In this document: one piece after another, positions 9,100-17,901 of the stretch
How positions within the stretch are numbered: the stretch's first letter is position 1
Layout: every line of letters begins with the position of its first letter
Source of the DNA: JANSYP01 sp038751255
GTDB taxonomy: Bacteria > Pseudomonadota > Alphaproteobacteria > Rhodobacterales > Rhodobacteraceae
Assembly: GCA_038751255.1 (NCBI GenBank)
Contig: JBCDGN010000007.1
Coordinates: forward strand, 1-64,000
Length of the DNA: 64,000 nucleotides
Direction: 5' to 3'
Translations under genes and position numbers: made by a program
Notes under the pieces: generated by a model
Told to the model about the DNA's origin: nothing
Database searches by the model: none
The model's input: only the letters and a program-made list of their open reading frames with translations

Positions 9100-10097
9100 A
9101 ATTCATAAACTCCACACTTTCTCGTCGTTCATTCCTCGCCTCCACGGGAGCGGCCACTGGCTTGGCTGCCCTTGGTGGGGTTGGCACACGCGCACAGGCG
9201 GCAACCCAAGTTGGGTTCCAACTGTCGTGGCTGCCATCGGTGCAGTTTGCTGGAAGCTATATTGCCCAATCAAAAGGCTACTGGGCAGATGAGGGTTTGG
9301 AAGTGAGCTTAGCCCCCGGTGGGCCAAATGCGCCCGTGGAACCGCCGGTGGTTGCTGGGACAGCTTTGATGGGGATCTCGGCGGCGGACTATACAGCGGC
9401 GGCGGTGGAGCAAGGCGCCCCGTTTCGTATCCTTGCCGTGGCAATGCAGAAGAACCCGTTTGCCATCGCCTCACTCGCTGGCAATCCGGTGAATGAGCCC
9501 GCGGATCTTGTGGGCAAACGCATCGGCATGGCCGTGGCGAACACTCCGGTCCTCGAGGCGCTTTGCACGCTCAACGGGGTCGATATCAATCAGATCGAGA
9601 TCGTGCCAACGCAATACGATGCAGCGCCCTTGGTGGCAGGCCAAGTAGAGTGTCTACTCTGCTGGGCGACGGATTTGCCGGTGGCCATGACCATCCAAGG
9701 CGTCGACAACGTCACGATGCTGATGGCCGATTACGGCTATGCGGTACATTCACAAACATACATCGCAACAACAGACTCGATCCGCGATCGCCGCGCTGAG
9801 TTAATAGGTTTGCTCAAAGGCGAAGTGCGGGGATGGGACGACTATCACAAAGATACAGACGCGGCGTCTCAGCTCACGATGGAGATGTTTCCCGATGCAG
9901 GCCTTGATTTGCCCACACAGGAGCTTCAGGCAAAGCTCCAAGTACCGCTGATGTTCACAGATTTGACGGCGGCGGAAGGCTTCGGCTGGTTCACCGAAGA
10001 AACCGTCGCGGCCAACATCGAAACGTTGGGGTTGTTGGGGCGCAATGTGAGCCCGGAGCTTTGGGATCGTTCGCTTCTAGAGGAGGTGAACGGCTAA
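9096..10097 (+). CDS. Tat-exported NMT1/THI5-like ABC substrate-binding protein
   Basis: 333 residues with a twin-arginine signal (SRRSFLASTGAATGLAALGG, cleavage expected after AQA near residue 35) and an NMT1/THI5-type periplasmic binding fold: FQLSWLPSVQFAGSYIAQSK is the typical first strand and helix, and KGYWADEGLEV follows. Homologues bind thiamin pyrimidine precursors, riboflavin-like or other small ligands. The ligand here is unknown. It is the binding protein for the ATPase and permease encoded directly downstream. Two cysteines lie close together in VECLLCW. Placing a nutrient importer inside an envelope-lipid operon is unusual. Confidence 0.85.
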   Translation: MKFINSTLSRRSFLASTGAATGLAALGGVGTRAQAATQVGFQLSWLPSVQFAGSYIAQSKGYWADEGLEVSLAPGGPNAPVEPPVVAGTALMGISAADYTAAAVEQGAPFRILAVAMQKNPFAIASLAGNPVNEPADLVGKRIGMAVANTPVLEALCTLNGVDINQIEIVPTQYDAAPLVAGQVECLLCWATDLPVAMTIQGVDNVTMLMADYGYAVHSQTYIATTDSIRDRRAELIGLLKGEVRGWDDYHKDTDAASQLTMEMFPDAGLDLPTQELQAKLQVPLMFTDLTAAEGFGWFTEETVAANIETLGLLGRNVSPELWDRSLLEEVNG

Positions 10098-10102
10098 TCC
10101 CG

Positions 10103-10825
10103 ATGACGGGGCAAGACATTCGCTGTGAGGGTTTGGCGAAAACATTTGATGGCTCGGGGCCTTCGGTCCCGGCACTTTCGCCCCTAGCAGTTACGTTTCA
10201 CGCGGGCCAAACAACGGCGCTCGTGGGTCCTTCCGGCTGTGGGAAATCAACATTGCTGCGGCTTGTGGCAGGACTTGAAGTTCCCACCGAGGGCAGTGTT
10301 CAGATCGGAGAAGAAACACCCGCACAACTGGCAAAACGCGGGGCTTTGGCCATGGCCTTTCAGGATGCGGCACTTCTTCCATGGCGGAGCGTGCGAGGCA
10401 ACGTCGCGTTGGGGCGGCGGTTGGCGCGACAGAAAACCGACCCTGCGCTTGTGGATGATCTGATTTCCCGCGTGGGTCTGTCGGGCTTCGAAGACAGACG
10501 TCCGGCGGAGCTCTCGGGCGGCATGCGCCAGCGCGCGGCAATTGCGCGGTGTTTGGCGTCGCAACCTGAATTGCTTTTGTTGGACGAGCCCTTTGGTGCT
10601 GTCGATGCGATGACCCGGAACGCCTTGAACCGAGACCTTCCGCCACTTTGGCGCGACCGAGGAACCACAGCCCTTTTGGTCACCCATTCCGCGCGAGAGG
10701 CCGTGGCGATTGCCGACCGGATACTCGTCTTGTCGCCCCGCCCCGCCAAAATCATGGCGGATTTGACCGTGAGGCCCAATTTAACCGCGGGCCAAGTGGA
10801 AGCGGCGCTTCTGAAGGCTGCATAA
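10103..10825 (+). CDS. ABC transporter ATP-binding protein (NitT/TauT/SsuB-like)
   Basis: 240 residues with Walker A GPSGCGKSTLL, Q-loop region MAFQDAALLPWRS, signature LSGGMRQRAAIARCLA, Walker B ELLLLDEPFGAVD and switch His in LLVTHSAREAV. It energises the importer made of the preceding binding protein and following permease. An upstream TTG at 10061 in the same frame is less likely than this ATG, which lies 5 nt after the stop of the binding-protein gene. AGGAGG occurs about 20 nt upstream inside the end of that gene. It belongs to the nitrate/sulfonate/taurine ATPase subgroup; the substrate is not known. Confidence 0.88.
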   Translation: MTGQDIRCEGLAKTFDGSGPSVPALSPLAVTFHAGQTTALVGPSGCGKSTLLRLVAGLEVPTEGSVQIGEETPAQLAKRGALAMAFQDAALLPWRSVRGNVALGRRLARQKTDPALVDDLISRVGLSGFEDRRPAELSGGMRQRAAIARCLASQPELLLLDEPFGAVDAMTRNALNRDLPPLWRDRGTTALLVTHSAREAVAIADRILVLSPRPAKIMADLTVRPNLTAGQVEAALLKAA

Positions 10826-10826
10826 G

Positions 10827-12365
10827 GTGAGCCGCGCAATCGCTGCCTTCATTTTCCTACTGGCATGGGAGGCCATCGCCAGAGCGCCTTCAATGCAATT
10901 CATCGTTGCCAGCCCGATCGCGATCACCCAGTACGTCTTTGCGAATGCGGGCCTTCTGAGCCGCGCTCTGTGGACCACGACACAAAGCGCCGCGTTGGGG
11001 TTTTTGTGGGGCAACCTCACCGCGCTTTTCTTAGCCGCCTTGGTGATTTTGCAGCCGCGCGTGGAACGTGCCGTGACGATCTTGGCACTCGTGGTTTTTT
11101 GCCTGCCACTTGTGGCGACCGGTCCCATATTGCGGGTGATCTACGGACCGGGAGAAGGCCCGCAAATCACCTTGGCGGCGTTGGCGGTTTACTACACATC
11201 CTTCCTGGCGTTGCGTGTGGGACTGCGCGCGGTGCCACAAAGCTGGACCGATCTGATGCGCAGCTATGGTCGCGGCAGTTGGGATACGCTTGTCACCGTG
11301 CGGATGCGGGCAAGTCTGCCCTATGGGTTTGCTGCGTTACAAATCGCAGCGCCAGCGGCGTTTTTGGGCGCGATGGTCGGAGAGTTCACCGGAGCCGAAC
11401 GCGGCCTTGGAGTTCTGACCTTGAGATCGATGCGCGCGCTCGACACTGATGGGACATGGACAATCGCGCTTCTCGCAACCGCTGTCTCGATGACAGTGTA
11501 CTTCGCAATCGGAGCGCTTGCGACACGCGTTTTGAAAGATCGCCCGCCTCTCTTGCTTGCGACACCTTCGCAATCCCAGTCGCAGCCGATTTGGCAGATG
11601 GGTCTATCGGCAATGGGTCTCGCGGTTTTGGTTTTGGTGACCTGGCACGGCATGATGGAGCTGTTTGAACTCAACCGTTTCTTCGCCAAACGACCTGCTG
11701 ACATCTGGTCCTTCCTCGTGACCGGCCCGAATGCAGAAAGCATGCGCCAGACCCTTTGGGCCGCTTTGAGGGAAACCCTGACCTTGACCTTGCCCGGCTA
11801 TTTGGCTGGCTTAGGTCTGGGCGCCGGGCTTGCCATGACCGTCGTGATGTTCCCAAAACTGAGCGCGCTCATCTTGCCCGTGGCAATTGCCCTCCGCTCT
11901 GTGCCGATCATCACGACCGCACCGCTTTTGATCCTTGCGCTTGGACGCGGGGCCGTGGGCACCATCACAATTGTTGCTGTCATGATCTTTTTCCCAACAC
12001 TGGTCGCTTGCGCAGAGGGGCTTAGGCAAACACCCGGCGCCGTTTCAGATCTGTTTCGCAGCTATGGGGCCGGGCGATTGCGCAAGCTCGCCTTAGCTCA
12101 GATACCGGCGATGCTGCCAGCTTTCTTCGCCTCAGCTCGCATGGCTATCCCGGCAGGTCTCTTGGCCGTGACCACCACGGAATGGTTGGCCACGGGCCGC
12201 GGTATCGGCAATCTCATGGCGCTCACCGCAAGCACATCCAACTACAATATGCTGTGGAGTGCCACAGCCGCCCTCGCTGTTTTCGCGCTGATTATGTATC
12301 TCGCGGCTGAAGCGATCGAGCGGCGAGTATTGCAACGCTATGCCAGCGAACAGACGCGTCCATGA
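10827..12365 (+). CDS. ABC transporter permease with two fused transmembrane domains
   Basis: The 512-residue protein is about twice the usual length for this transporter class because it contains two binding-protein-dependent permease domains in tandem. The first covers roughly residues 1-240 (coupling loop around RSYGRGSWDTLVTVRM), the second roughly residues 250-512 (coupling loop around RSYGAGRLRKLALAQI). Both copies retain the EAA-type loop, so one polypeptide can form the complete channel that is otherwise a homodimer. The start is GTG at 10827, two bases after the ATPase stop. The last four bases overlap the glycosyltransferase gene. Confidence 0.88.
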   Translation: MSRAIAAFIFLLAWEAIARAPSMQFIVASPIAITQYVFANAGLLSRALWTTTQSAALGFLWGNLTALFLAALVILQPRVERAVTILALVVFCLPLVATGPILRVIYGPGEGPQITLAALAVYYTSFLALRVGLRAVPQSWTDLMRSYGRGSWDTLVTVRMRASLPYGFAALQIAAPAAFLGAMVGEFTGAERGLGVLTLRSMRALDTDGTWTIALLATAVSMTVYFAIGALATRVLKDRPPLLLATPSQSQSQPIWQMGLSAMGLAVLVLVTWHGMMELFELNRFFAKRPADIWSFLVTGPNAESMRQTLWAALRETLTLTLPGYLAGLGLGAGLAMTVVMFPKLSALILPVAIALRSVPIITTAPLLILALGRGAVGTITIVAVMIFFPTLVACAEGLRQTPGAVSDLFRSYGAGRLRKLALAQIPAMLPAFFASARMAIPAGLLAVTTTEWLATGRGIGNLMALTASTSNYNMLWSATAALAVFALIMYLAAEAIERRVLQRYASEQTRP

Positions 12366-13411
12366 CCGAGGCTGTATTTGCCATCCCAGGCGACCACACC
12401 CAACGGACCGGCGGGTATATCTACGAGGCCACTGTACTAGGTGAACTTAACGCGCTTGGATGCGCGACAGAGCTCTTATCCTTGCCCGGCAGTTTCCCAG
12501 ATCCGACTTCAGAGGACATGGTCGCCACGCTAGAGGCTCTGAGCCGTGTGCCCGCCAATCAGGTCATTATCCTCGATGGATTTCTGGTTGGGAGTTTAGA
12601 CCCAGAGCAAGCACACTCGATCAAAGCGCCAATGCTTGGGGTCGTGCACCATCCTTTGGGCCTAGAGACAGGCCTTGCGCCGGAACGCGCGGCATTTTTG
12701 CGCGCCAATGAGGCCGCGATGCTCTGCAACATCTCCCATGTGATGGTCCCAAGCCCGCATACAGCCAAGGTCCTTAGCGACGAGTTCGGCGTTCGACGAG
12801 AGAGGATCACCATCGCCTTGCCTGGTGTGAACATGCCAATGGGGCCTCAACACCCTCTTTCGCCACCGCTCCTTCTCTCGGTGGGGTTGCTGGCACCCCG
12901 CAAGGGCCATGACGTCTTGCTGAACGCTTTGCACCAGCTCACCGATCTGCCTTGGCAGGCAGAAATCGTCGGGAAATCGCATGATCCCGCGTATGAGAGC
13001 CAGCTTCTGGGCCTGCGATCCGATTTGGGTCTTGAGGATCGTGTAAAGTTTCTCGGCGAGATCAAGGAAGGTGATTTGTCCAAGAGCTTCCGCGCGGCCA
13101 GCGTGTTTTGCCTGGCCAGCCACTATGAAGGCTACGGCATGGTGCTCAGCGAGGCGATCATGCATGGGCTTCCCATTGTGTCTTGCCGGGCGGGAGCAAT
13201 CCCAGACACCGTTGGCGATGCCGGATTGCTGGCGACACCAGGGGACGCCTCCGAATTCGCAACCCTTCTTCGACGCCTGCTCACGGATGGCGCTGTGGCG
13301 GACCGCTTGCGCCTTGCCGCAATTCACCAAGCGAAGAGCTTACCCAAATGGTCTGACACCGCCAAGTATTTCGCGGACTGTCTTCGGCGCATCGCAGCCC
13401 AGAACCGCTGA
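12362..13411 (+). CDS. Family 4 (GT-B) glycosyltransferase
   Basis: 349 residues with the GT-B two-domain layout. The C-terminal donor domain shows LLSVGLLAPRKGHDVLLNAL at about 160-180, RVKFLGEI, and the nucleotide-sugar motif SHYEGYGMVLSEAIMHGLPI with the Glu-x7-Glu pair, ending in DTVGDAGLL. It should transfer a sugar from an NDP-donor to a lipid or polymer acceptor on the cytoplasmic side. It is last in the seven-gene operon and is translationally coupled to the permease by a 4-nt overlap. The acceptor is probably the product of the first genes of the operon (inference). Confidence 0.87.
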   Translation: MTEAVFAIPGDHTQRTGGYIYEATVLGELNALGCATELLSLPGSFPDPTSEDMVATLEALSRVPANQVIILDGFLVGSLDPEQAHSIKAPMLGVVHHPLGLETGLAPERAAFLRANEAAMLCNISHVMVPSPHTAKVLSDEFGVRRERITIALPGVNMPMGPQHPLSPPLLLSVGLLAPRKGHDVLLNALHQLTDLPWQAEIVGKSHDPAYESQLLGLRSDLGLEDRVKFLGEIKEGDLSKSFRAASVFCLASHYEGYGMVLSEAIMHGLPIVSCRAGAIPDTVGDAGLLATPGDASEFATLLRRLLTDGAVADRLRLAAIHQAKSLPKWSDTAKYFADCLRRIAAQNR

Positions 13412-13438
13412 TCTAAACTGGCCAGCGCACCGGCGCCA

Positions 13439-14290
13439 TCAATGACCATAGATGCTCTGGGCTGTCGCGATTACCGCACCGTCCGAGGCGCGTCGTATAT
13501 GGGTGGACACACAAACGGCAGCCGCAGCACCAATCGCTTGAGCCGCAGCGCGCGCGGTGATTTCCATACGGTCGCCTGGATCAAGATTGCCGAAATAGTG
13601 AATCCGACGATTGCGCATTGGCCAGGCTTTCAGAAGATTTGGCACCGAATTGGTCTCGGCCTGCAAAATCTCGTCATGGATGACGGCAAAATAGACAAGA
13701 CCAACCCCGTTTACATGCAGCTCTGGCGATATCGTCACAACCCGATGCGGAGGGTCGGTGTCCTTTTTGGCCAGAGCGCGATCTGAGGCGCCTACCCTGC
13801 GGATGATGTGAGATCGACGCGCCGCTTCGCTGGTGCGACAGCCAAGAAGCTCATCATCCAAGTTCGCCCGCTCCAAGTCGCAGTTCGAGGCCCCCCTTCG
13901 TCTGGCAAAAACGGTGAGGATTTCCGCGCGCAGTGACGCGCCAGCGGCATTCGTCAAGTCGCTCTGACTACGCCAACCATTCTCTGCGCTCGGTGTCTCC
14001 GTCAGTCTCAACTGGCATTCATCGTCTTCTGAGAATCGAGACGCATCCCCGTTCACAGTGCACGCCACAACAGAGGGCAGCACACGAACGCCGTCCCGGT
14101 CACGTATCTCCGACGGTGGAACGTCAAACTCTCGAGCGATCGCCGTCCAATGCAGGTGGCAAGCTTCGCGCAACAACCAACCATGACGAACCCCATCTTG
14201 ACCCAAATGAGGCATGCCCAAGTGCAAGGTTTTTGGAGAGAGAACTTCGTAGCTGCGCGCCCCATCTTTGAGAAAAGCCGATCTAGACAT
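13439..14290 (-). CDS. LnmK/Pnap_2097-type hot-dog fold protein
   Basis: About 283 residues from the ATG at 14290 (MSRSAFLKDG). A TTG at 14386 would add 32 low-complexity residues but would run through the likely promoter. The N-terminal part (LHLGMPHLGQDGVRHGWLLR, then HWTAIAREFDVPPSEIRDRD) resembles the double hot-dog LnmK/Pnap_2097 family. Members include a bifunctional acyltransferase/decarboxylase of polyketide biosynthesis and many unassigned acyl-CoA-binding proteins. The C-terminal half contains a second hot-dog-like segment (IHYFGNLDPGDRMEITA). It converges with the glycosyltransferase gene and is divergent from a LuxR-TPR gene. Its function is unknown and the family call is from memory of sequence features. 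Confidence 0.5.
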   Translation of the reverse strand: MSRSAFLKDGARSYEVLSPKTLHLGMPHLGQDGVRHGWLLREACHLHWTAIAREFDVPPSEIRDRDGVRVLPSVVACTVNGDASRFSEDDECQLRLTETPSAENGWRSQSDLTNAAGASLRAEILTVFARRRGASNCDLERANLDDELLGCRTSEAARRSHIIRRVGASDRALAKKDTDPPHRVVTISPELHVNGVGLVYFAVIHDEILQAETNSVPNLLKAWPMRNRRIHYFGNLDPGDRMEITARAAAQAIGAAAAVCVSTHIRRASDGAVIATAQSIYGH

Positions 14291-14466
14291 CACAGTCTCT
14301 GCTCGTTGGTGCAAAGATAGGGGAAAGGCTTCTGTCCTCGTAAACTGGTAACGAAGCCCACTCGTGATTTTGGATTTGCCATTCAAGTTATCCTTATTGA
14401 CGACCGCATAACGGCAGCGGCTGATGGATCGTCATTTCACTTGAATTCGCCGGGTTTTTTTATCGT

Positions 14467-14514
14467 CCAAGTGGCGTATTTTCTATCCTGCAAATGGTGT
14501 ATTCTCGCACTTGG
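14467..14514. promoter_or_regulatory. Inverted repeat CCAAGTG...CACTTGG upstream of LuxR-type gene
   Basis: CCAAGTGGCG at 14467 and CGCACTTGG ending at 14514 form a 9-bp inverted repeat (one extra base in the left arm). Inside it, GTGGCGTATT and ATGGTGTATT are direct repeats. The element lies 32-79 bp before the ATG of the LuxR-TM-TPR gene and in the divergent promoter region with the LnmK-like gene, so it is a candidate autoregulatory operator. No consensus for this regulator type is known to me. Confidence 0.4.
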
Positions 14515-14545
14515 CAATCTTCGAAGCTCGGCATTTGAGGCAGGT

Positions 14546-16105
14546 ATGCTGAAGTCATTCACACGGATTGAACCTTTGTCCGACAGAGAGTCGGAAGTGG
14601 CGCGGGCCTATGCACAAGGCTTGAGTTACCGTGAAATCGCGGAAGAACTTGGGATTTCACCCGCGACGGTTCGGACCCATCTTAACGCGATTTTCCGAAA
14701 GCTAGAGGTTTCCAACAAGCTAGAGTTGTTGCGAATTGTGGAAACGGCGGACCAAAGCCAACCTCCGCACCCTATCAAGAAAAACCGACCGCCATGGGCT
14801 TTACCTAGCGCCTTCGCTTTACTCGCGCTTTGCGTGGTTGTTCTCGGCTACTGGCTTTTTTCTCAAAGCGACGCGGGAGAGCAGCCAGTCGAAGCCCTTT
14901 TTGACGGTCCGTCGATCGCCGTCATGCCCTTTGAGGTCGCTGGCAAGGACGCAGACGGACCAGATGTGCTTGGCGCAATCAATCGCGATATCATCACCGA
15001 TCTCAGTCAGTTCAGAGGCCTTTTTGTCATCGCCGCGGACAGCAGCTTTCGGCCTGATGTGGTTGAAAAAACAGCCAGAGATTTCGGGGAAGACCTTGGC
15101 GTTCGCTACGTGCTGAACGGCGCAGGAAGCTGGCAAGGAGACCGGCTGGAGGTCACGCTTCGCCTGGTCGAGAGCGCGACAGGTCGCGTTGTTTGGTCAG
15201 AGCGCTTTGACACCACACGCAATGCGCTTTTGACTTTTCAGACCGACGTGGTCACGCGCGTTGTGGGCGTCATAGGACCCCTAGATACCGGCGCCGGAAA
15301 ACTGCGCCAGGTCGAGCTTGACCGCATCCAGCGTCGCGCAACGGATTCACCCGAGGCGTATGATCTCTTCTTGAAAGGAATGACCGCCTACGAACTGTTT
15401 ACCCGCGACAGCAATATCGAGGCGCGTGGCCTGTTCAAAAGTGCTTTCGAACGGGATCCGGACTATGCAAAGGCCTATGCCATGGCAGCTTGGACCTATG
15501 TCCTCGACATTTGGATGGACCGGACGCAAGACAGAACTGGCACCCTTGCGGCAGCCGATGAGTTATTGCGAAGGGCTGCTGAGGCAGATGCGTTCGAGCC
15601 TTATGTGAGTTGGGCGCGCGGCGGCTATCATCTCTTTAACGGTGAGCATCAGCAGTCGCTGGCGGCCTATCGCAAAGCTTTAGAACTCAACCCAAATGGC
15701 GCGGATCATATGATGTTTCTCGGCTGGTCGATGGTCTATGCGGGACAAGCTGAGGACGCGCTCGCGGTCATGGACGAGGGGTTTCTGCGCAATCCCTATC
15801 ATCCAGGCTGGTACCACTATGACCAGGGTTTCGCTTACCTGTTTGCGCGGCAATACGACAAGGCGATTGAGACTTTGGAGGAGCGAGAGCCGAAGACCAT
15901 GGGAACCTATGAGCTCTTAGCGGCAAGCTACGCGCGGGCCGGTGATCTGAACGCTGCGTCCTCCGCCATGTCAGAGCTTCTAAAAAGATCCCCCGATTTC
16001 TCGCTCGAAAGGGTCGCGCGGGTTGAGCCCCACGCCTCACCAGAAGATCTGGACTGGTACCTTGAAGGCTTGCGCCTCGCTGGCGCACCAGAGCGTGCGC
16101 CCTAA
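14546..16105 (+). CDS. LuxR-type HTH, transmembrane, TPR regulatory protein
   Basis: 519 residues from the ATG at 14546, preceded by TGAGGCAGG. The N-terminal region (about 1-65) is a LuxR/GerE helix-turn-helix: LSDRESEVARAYAQGLSYRE, then GISPATVRTHLNAIFRKL. One membrane helix follows (about 85-106, FALLALCVVVLGYWLF). The extracytoplasmic part starts with a domain seen in adenylate cyclase and CadC-like TPR regulators (PSIAVMPFEVAGKD, then VRYVLNGAGSW and GRVVWSERFD) and continues with several TPRs (for example KAYAMAAWTYVLD, AYRKALELNPNGADHM). It is likely a membrane-bound transcription factor that senses an envelope or periplasmic signal without a kinase. The signal and targets are unknown; the divergent LnmK-like gene is the obvious candidate. 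Confidence 0.8.
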   Translation: MLKSFTRIEPLSDRESEVARAYAQGLSYREIAEELGISPATVRTHLNAIFRKLEVSNKLELLRIVETADQSQPPHPIKKNRPPWALPSAFALLALCVVVLGYWLFSQSDAGEQPVEALFDGPSIAVMPFEVAGKDADGPDVLGAINRDIITDLSQFRGLFVIAADSSFRPDVVEKTARDFGEDLGVRYVLNGAGSWQGDRLEVTLRLVESATGRVVWSERFDTTRNALLTFQTDVVTRVVGVIGPLDTGAGKLRQVELDRIQRRATDSPEAYDLFLKGMTAYELFTRDSNIEARGLFKSAFERDPDYAKAYAMAAWTYVLDIWMDRTQDRTGTLAAADELLRRAAEADAFEPYVSWARGGYHLFNGEHQQSLAAYRKALELNPNGADHMMFLGWSMVYAGQAEDALAVMDEGFLRNPYHPGWYHYDQGFAYLFARQYDKAIETLEEREPKTMGTYELLAASYARAGDLNAASSAMSELLKRSPDFSLERVARVEPHASPEDLDWYLEGLRLAGAPERAP

Positions 16106-16282
16106 TGCTGTTTGCGTTTGATTGGGATCGAACAGGGATACACACGAGGGCGATTGTCTGATTCACTTCTGCTGGGAAGTGGATCCTGGGCAAGCTATAG
16201 TCTTTGGACCTTCGTCAACGAATTCTGGCTACTTTCGTTTGAGTGAGACTGCACGCGTGGATGGTCGCACGACTTCGAGGAG

Positions 16283-16570
16283 TTAGCCCGATGCGGCAAT
16301 CTCCGCCTGCTTGTGCTGTTTCCCCAGCTGTTCAAAAGCGGGCGCTTGGGCGGCCTTAGGCTTCCGACGCATGATCGTATTTCGCTGGGAAAGCTTACGC
16401 GTGCTGGTCTCCTTCAACGCCCGATGAGACGCCACAAGCTCTGACCGCTCGTCCTTTTGTTTTACTTGCAGGGCTCGGCGCTCGTCATCCTGACGCTGAC
16501 GCGTCTTGCCAGTGACATCAGTGACCCGCAGCACGCGGGCACTGATCCGGCCATGGCTTTTATTAGGCGC
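16283..16570 (-). pseudogene. Charged C-terminal fragment, possibly from a plasmid relaxase
   Basis: A minus-strand frame ending at 16283 carries a lysine/arginine/glutamine-rich, probably coiled-coil tail (RISARVLRVTDVTGKTRQRQ, DERRALQVKQKDERSEL, KHKQAEIAA-like end). Such tails are found at the end of MOB relaxases and mobilisation proteins of alphaproteobacterial plasmids, and the window also holds repABC remnants. Upstream of the tail the frame has no recognisable content, so this is a fragment at best. The family assignment is weak. Confidence 0.3.
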
Positions 16571-16854
16571 CTCCCTCTCGCTCCTGTGGCGGCGCCGTGA
16601 GGGCCTGTCTACGGACACTGAGTGTTGTGGGACGTTTTGCAGCGCTATTTTCGGTCGCGCCAAACAACATTGGTTCGTAGTTGTTTTCGATACAGTCGCG
16701 ACGCATGCCGGACGCAGTGATTGAGCGTCAGAATCTGAACAGCAGGTTTGTCCCGCTCGGCGGATCTCCGAGGTCCCAACAGAACCACTGTCTATCTTGG
16801 CCAAAATCGCGGTGAGGCAGATCAAAGGCTTGTGGTGTGGAGCATCCTGCAAGC

Positions 16855-17090
16855 TCAGGTGGGACGGGCCTTGCTTTGGTTCATGCGGCTTTGCGACGTT
16901 TTTAGGCCGAGGATCGACGTTGTAACCTGATTGCGAAGTCTCTGGGCAGTGCCGCCACCTATGGTGAACATGCGCGTGTCTCGCACCACAGGTTCCGACG
17001 GGTTGGTGCGCGAATATCTGGCATCACCGTGAAGCTGAAGCGCGCCGTTTGTCACCTTCACCGCGGCTACAGAAGCGAAGATCTTGGCCC
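16855..17090 (-). pseudogene. 3' fragment of an acyl-CoA dehydrogenase gene (partial copy of 40079-41308)
   Basis: From 17090 down to the stop at 16855 the frame reads AKIFASVAAVKVTNGALQLHG, then RMFTIGGGTAQRLRNQ and SILGLKTSQSR. It matches the last third of the acyl-CoA dehydrogenase encoded at 40079-41308 nearly residue for residue, and the DNA is also visibly similar (for example identical over the IGGGTAQ coding stretch). Homology stops abruptly near 17090, and the reading upstream contains stops. It is a truncated paralogue or duplication remnant with no active-site N-terminal half. Confidence 0.85.
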
Positions 17091-17367
17091 GTGGCATCAA
17101 GTGACCCGCATGCAGAGCCGCGACAACACCCTGCTAGGTCACACGGTCGCCAATGCTGCAGCGGCCAATCACTTTCATGGGCACAGCGTCTCTATCGACC
17201 ACGGATCGGTCAAGCGTGCTGATACGTGCCCAGGCAGGTCTTTGGGCCGCAGTGCGCCTCCATTGACCTTTGCGATCCGATCATTAAAGACGATGATGCT
17301 CGATCCCAGTCCGTTCGCAGAACCCACAAGGCAGAGCCCCTTGGCCGCTGCGATGTGAGGACGACAG
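17091..17367. other. Short region without recognisable gene
   Basis: 277 bp between the acyl-CoA dehydrogenase fragment and the hypothetical gene at 17368. A minus-strand frame (VGSANGLGSSIIVFNDRIAK) is open for about 55 codons but has no start, ribosome site or family I can name. It probably contains the promoter of the plus-strand gene. Confidence 0.35.
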
Positions 17368-17865
17368 ATGGAGAGATACGCTCAGACACTGCCAGATCGA
17401 TACCCGTTGAAGGACACAGGCCTCGACGGGTTTGAGAAGAAATTGGTCCCGCCGTTTCGCCATCTTATGGTGGCGTTGCGCGGCACCCGGCCGGATGCGT
17501 GGCACACCGCTTATGCGACGGCAGCGGAGATTTGGGGCCCGCCCGTCGGGTTGCCCTTGGTCCACCGCTTCAGCGCGACGGTGTTCAACCTTCATGAGAC
17601 CGGAAAACGCGCGTTCATCCTGCATGATCCGCTGGATCTGCGGAACCGTGAAGACCTGTCGCGCGATGAGATGGATTTCTTTGAGATGATCCACTACATG
17701 CGACGCAGTTCGCCCCACGCGGCGCGCGAGAGCATTTTCGCGCTTACCGAGGGGCGTATGGACGCGGGCTTCATCCACGAAGCCATGTCGTTTTGCCATG
17801 ACTACGCCGTGGGGGTGCGTCCTGGGGTCGGGTCCAAGCCCAAACTGCGCGTTGTGAGCTCTTAA
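17368..17865 (+). CDS. Hypothetical protein, 165 residues
   Basis: ATG start at 17368 after GAGGACGACAG, which is a usable ribosome site. The product has no signal peptide or membrane segment and is likely cytosolic. Regions such as VPPFRHLMVALRGTRPDAWH and DEMDFFEMIHYMRRSSPHAA look like a folded helical protein, with a His/Asp/Glu-rich middle. I do not recognise a family. It converges with the diflavin reductase gene, only 36 bp apart. Codon use is ordinary for the window, which favours a real gene. Confidence 0.6.
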   Translation: MERYAQTLPDRYPLKDTGLDGFEKKLVPPFRHLMVALRGTRPDAWHTAYATAAEIWGPPVGLPLVHRFSATVFNLHETGKRAFILHDPLDLRNREDLSRDEMDFFEMIHYMRRSSPHAARESIFALTEGRMDAGFIHEAMSFCHDYAVGVRPGVGSKPKLRVVSS

Positions 17866-17901
17866 GAGGGCGCTGTCCCGCTTGGCGCGGCGTCCCTCTG
17901 G

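Noticed and set aside
14290..14386. N-terminal extension of the LnmK-like gene to a TTG at 14386
   Set aside because: The extra 32 residues have no family character and would occupy the divergent promoter; the internal ATG at 14290 fits the family start better.
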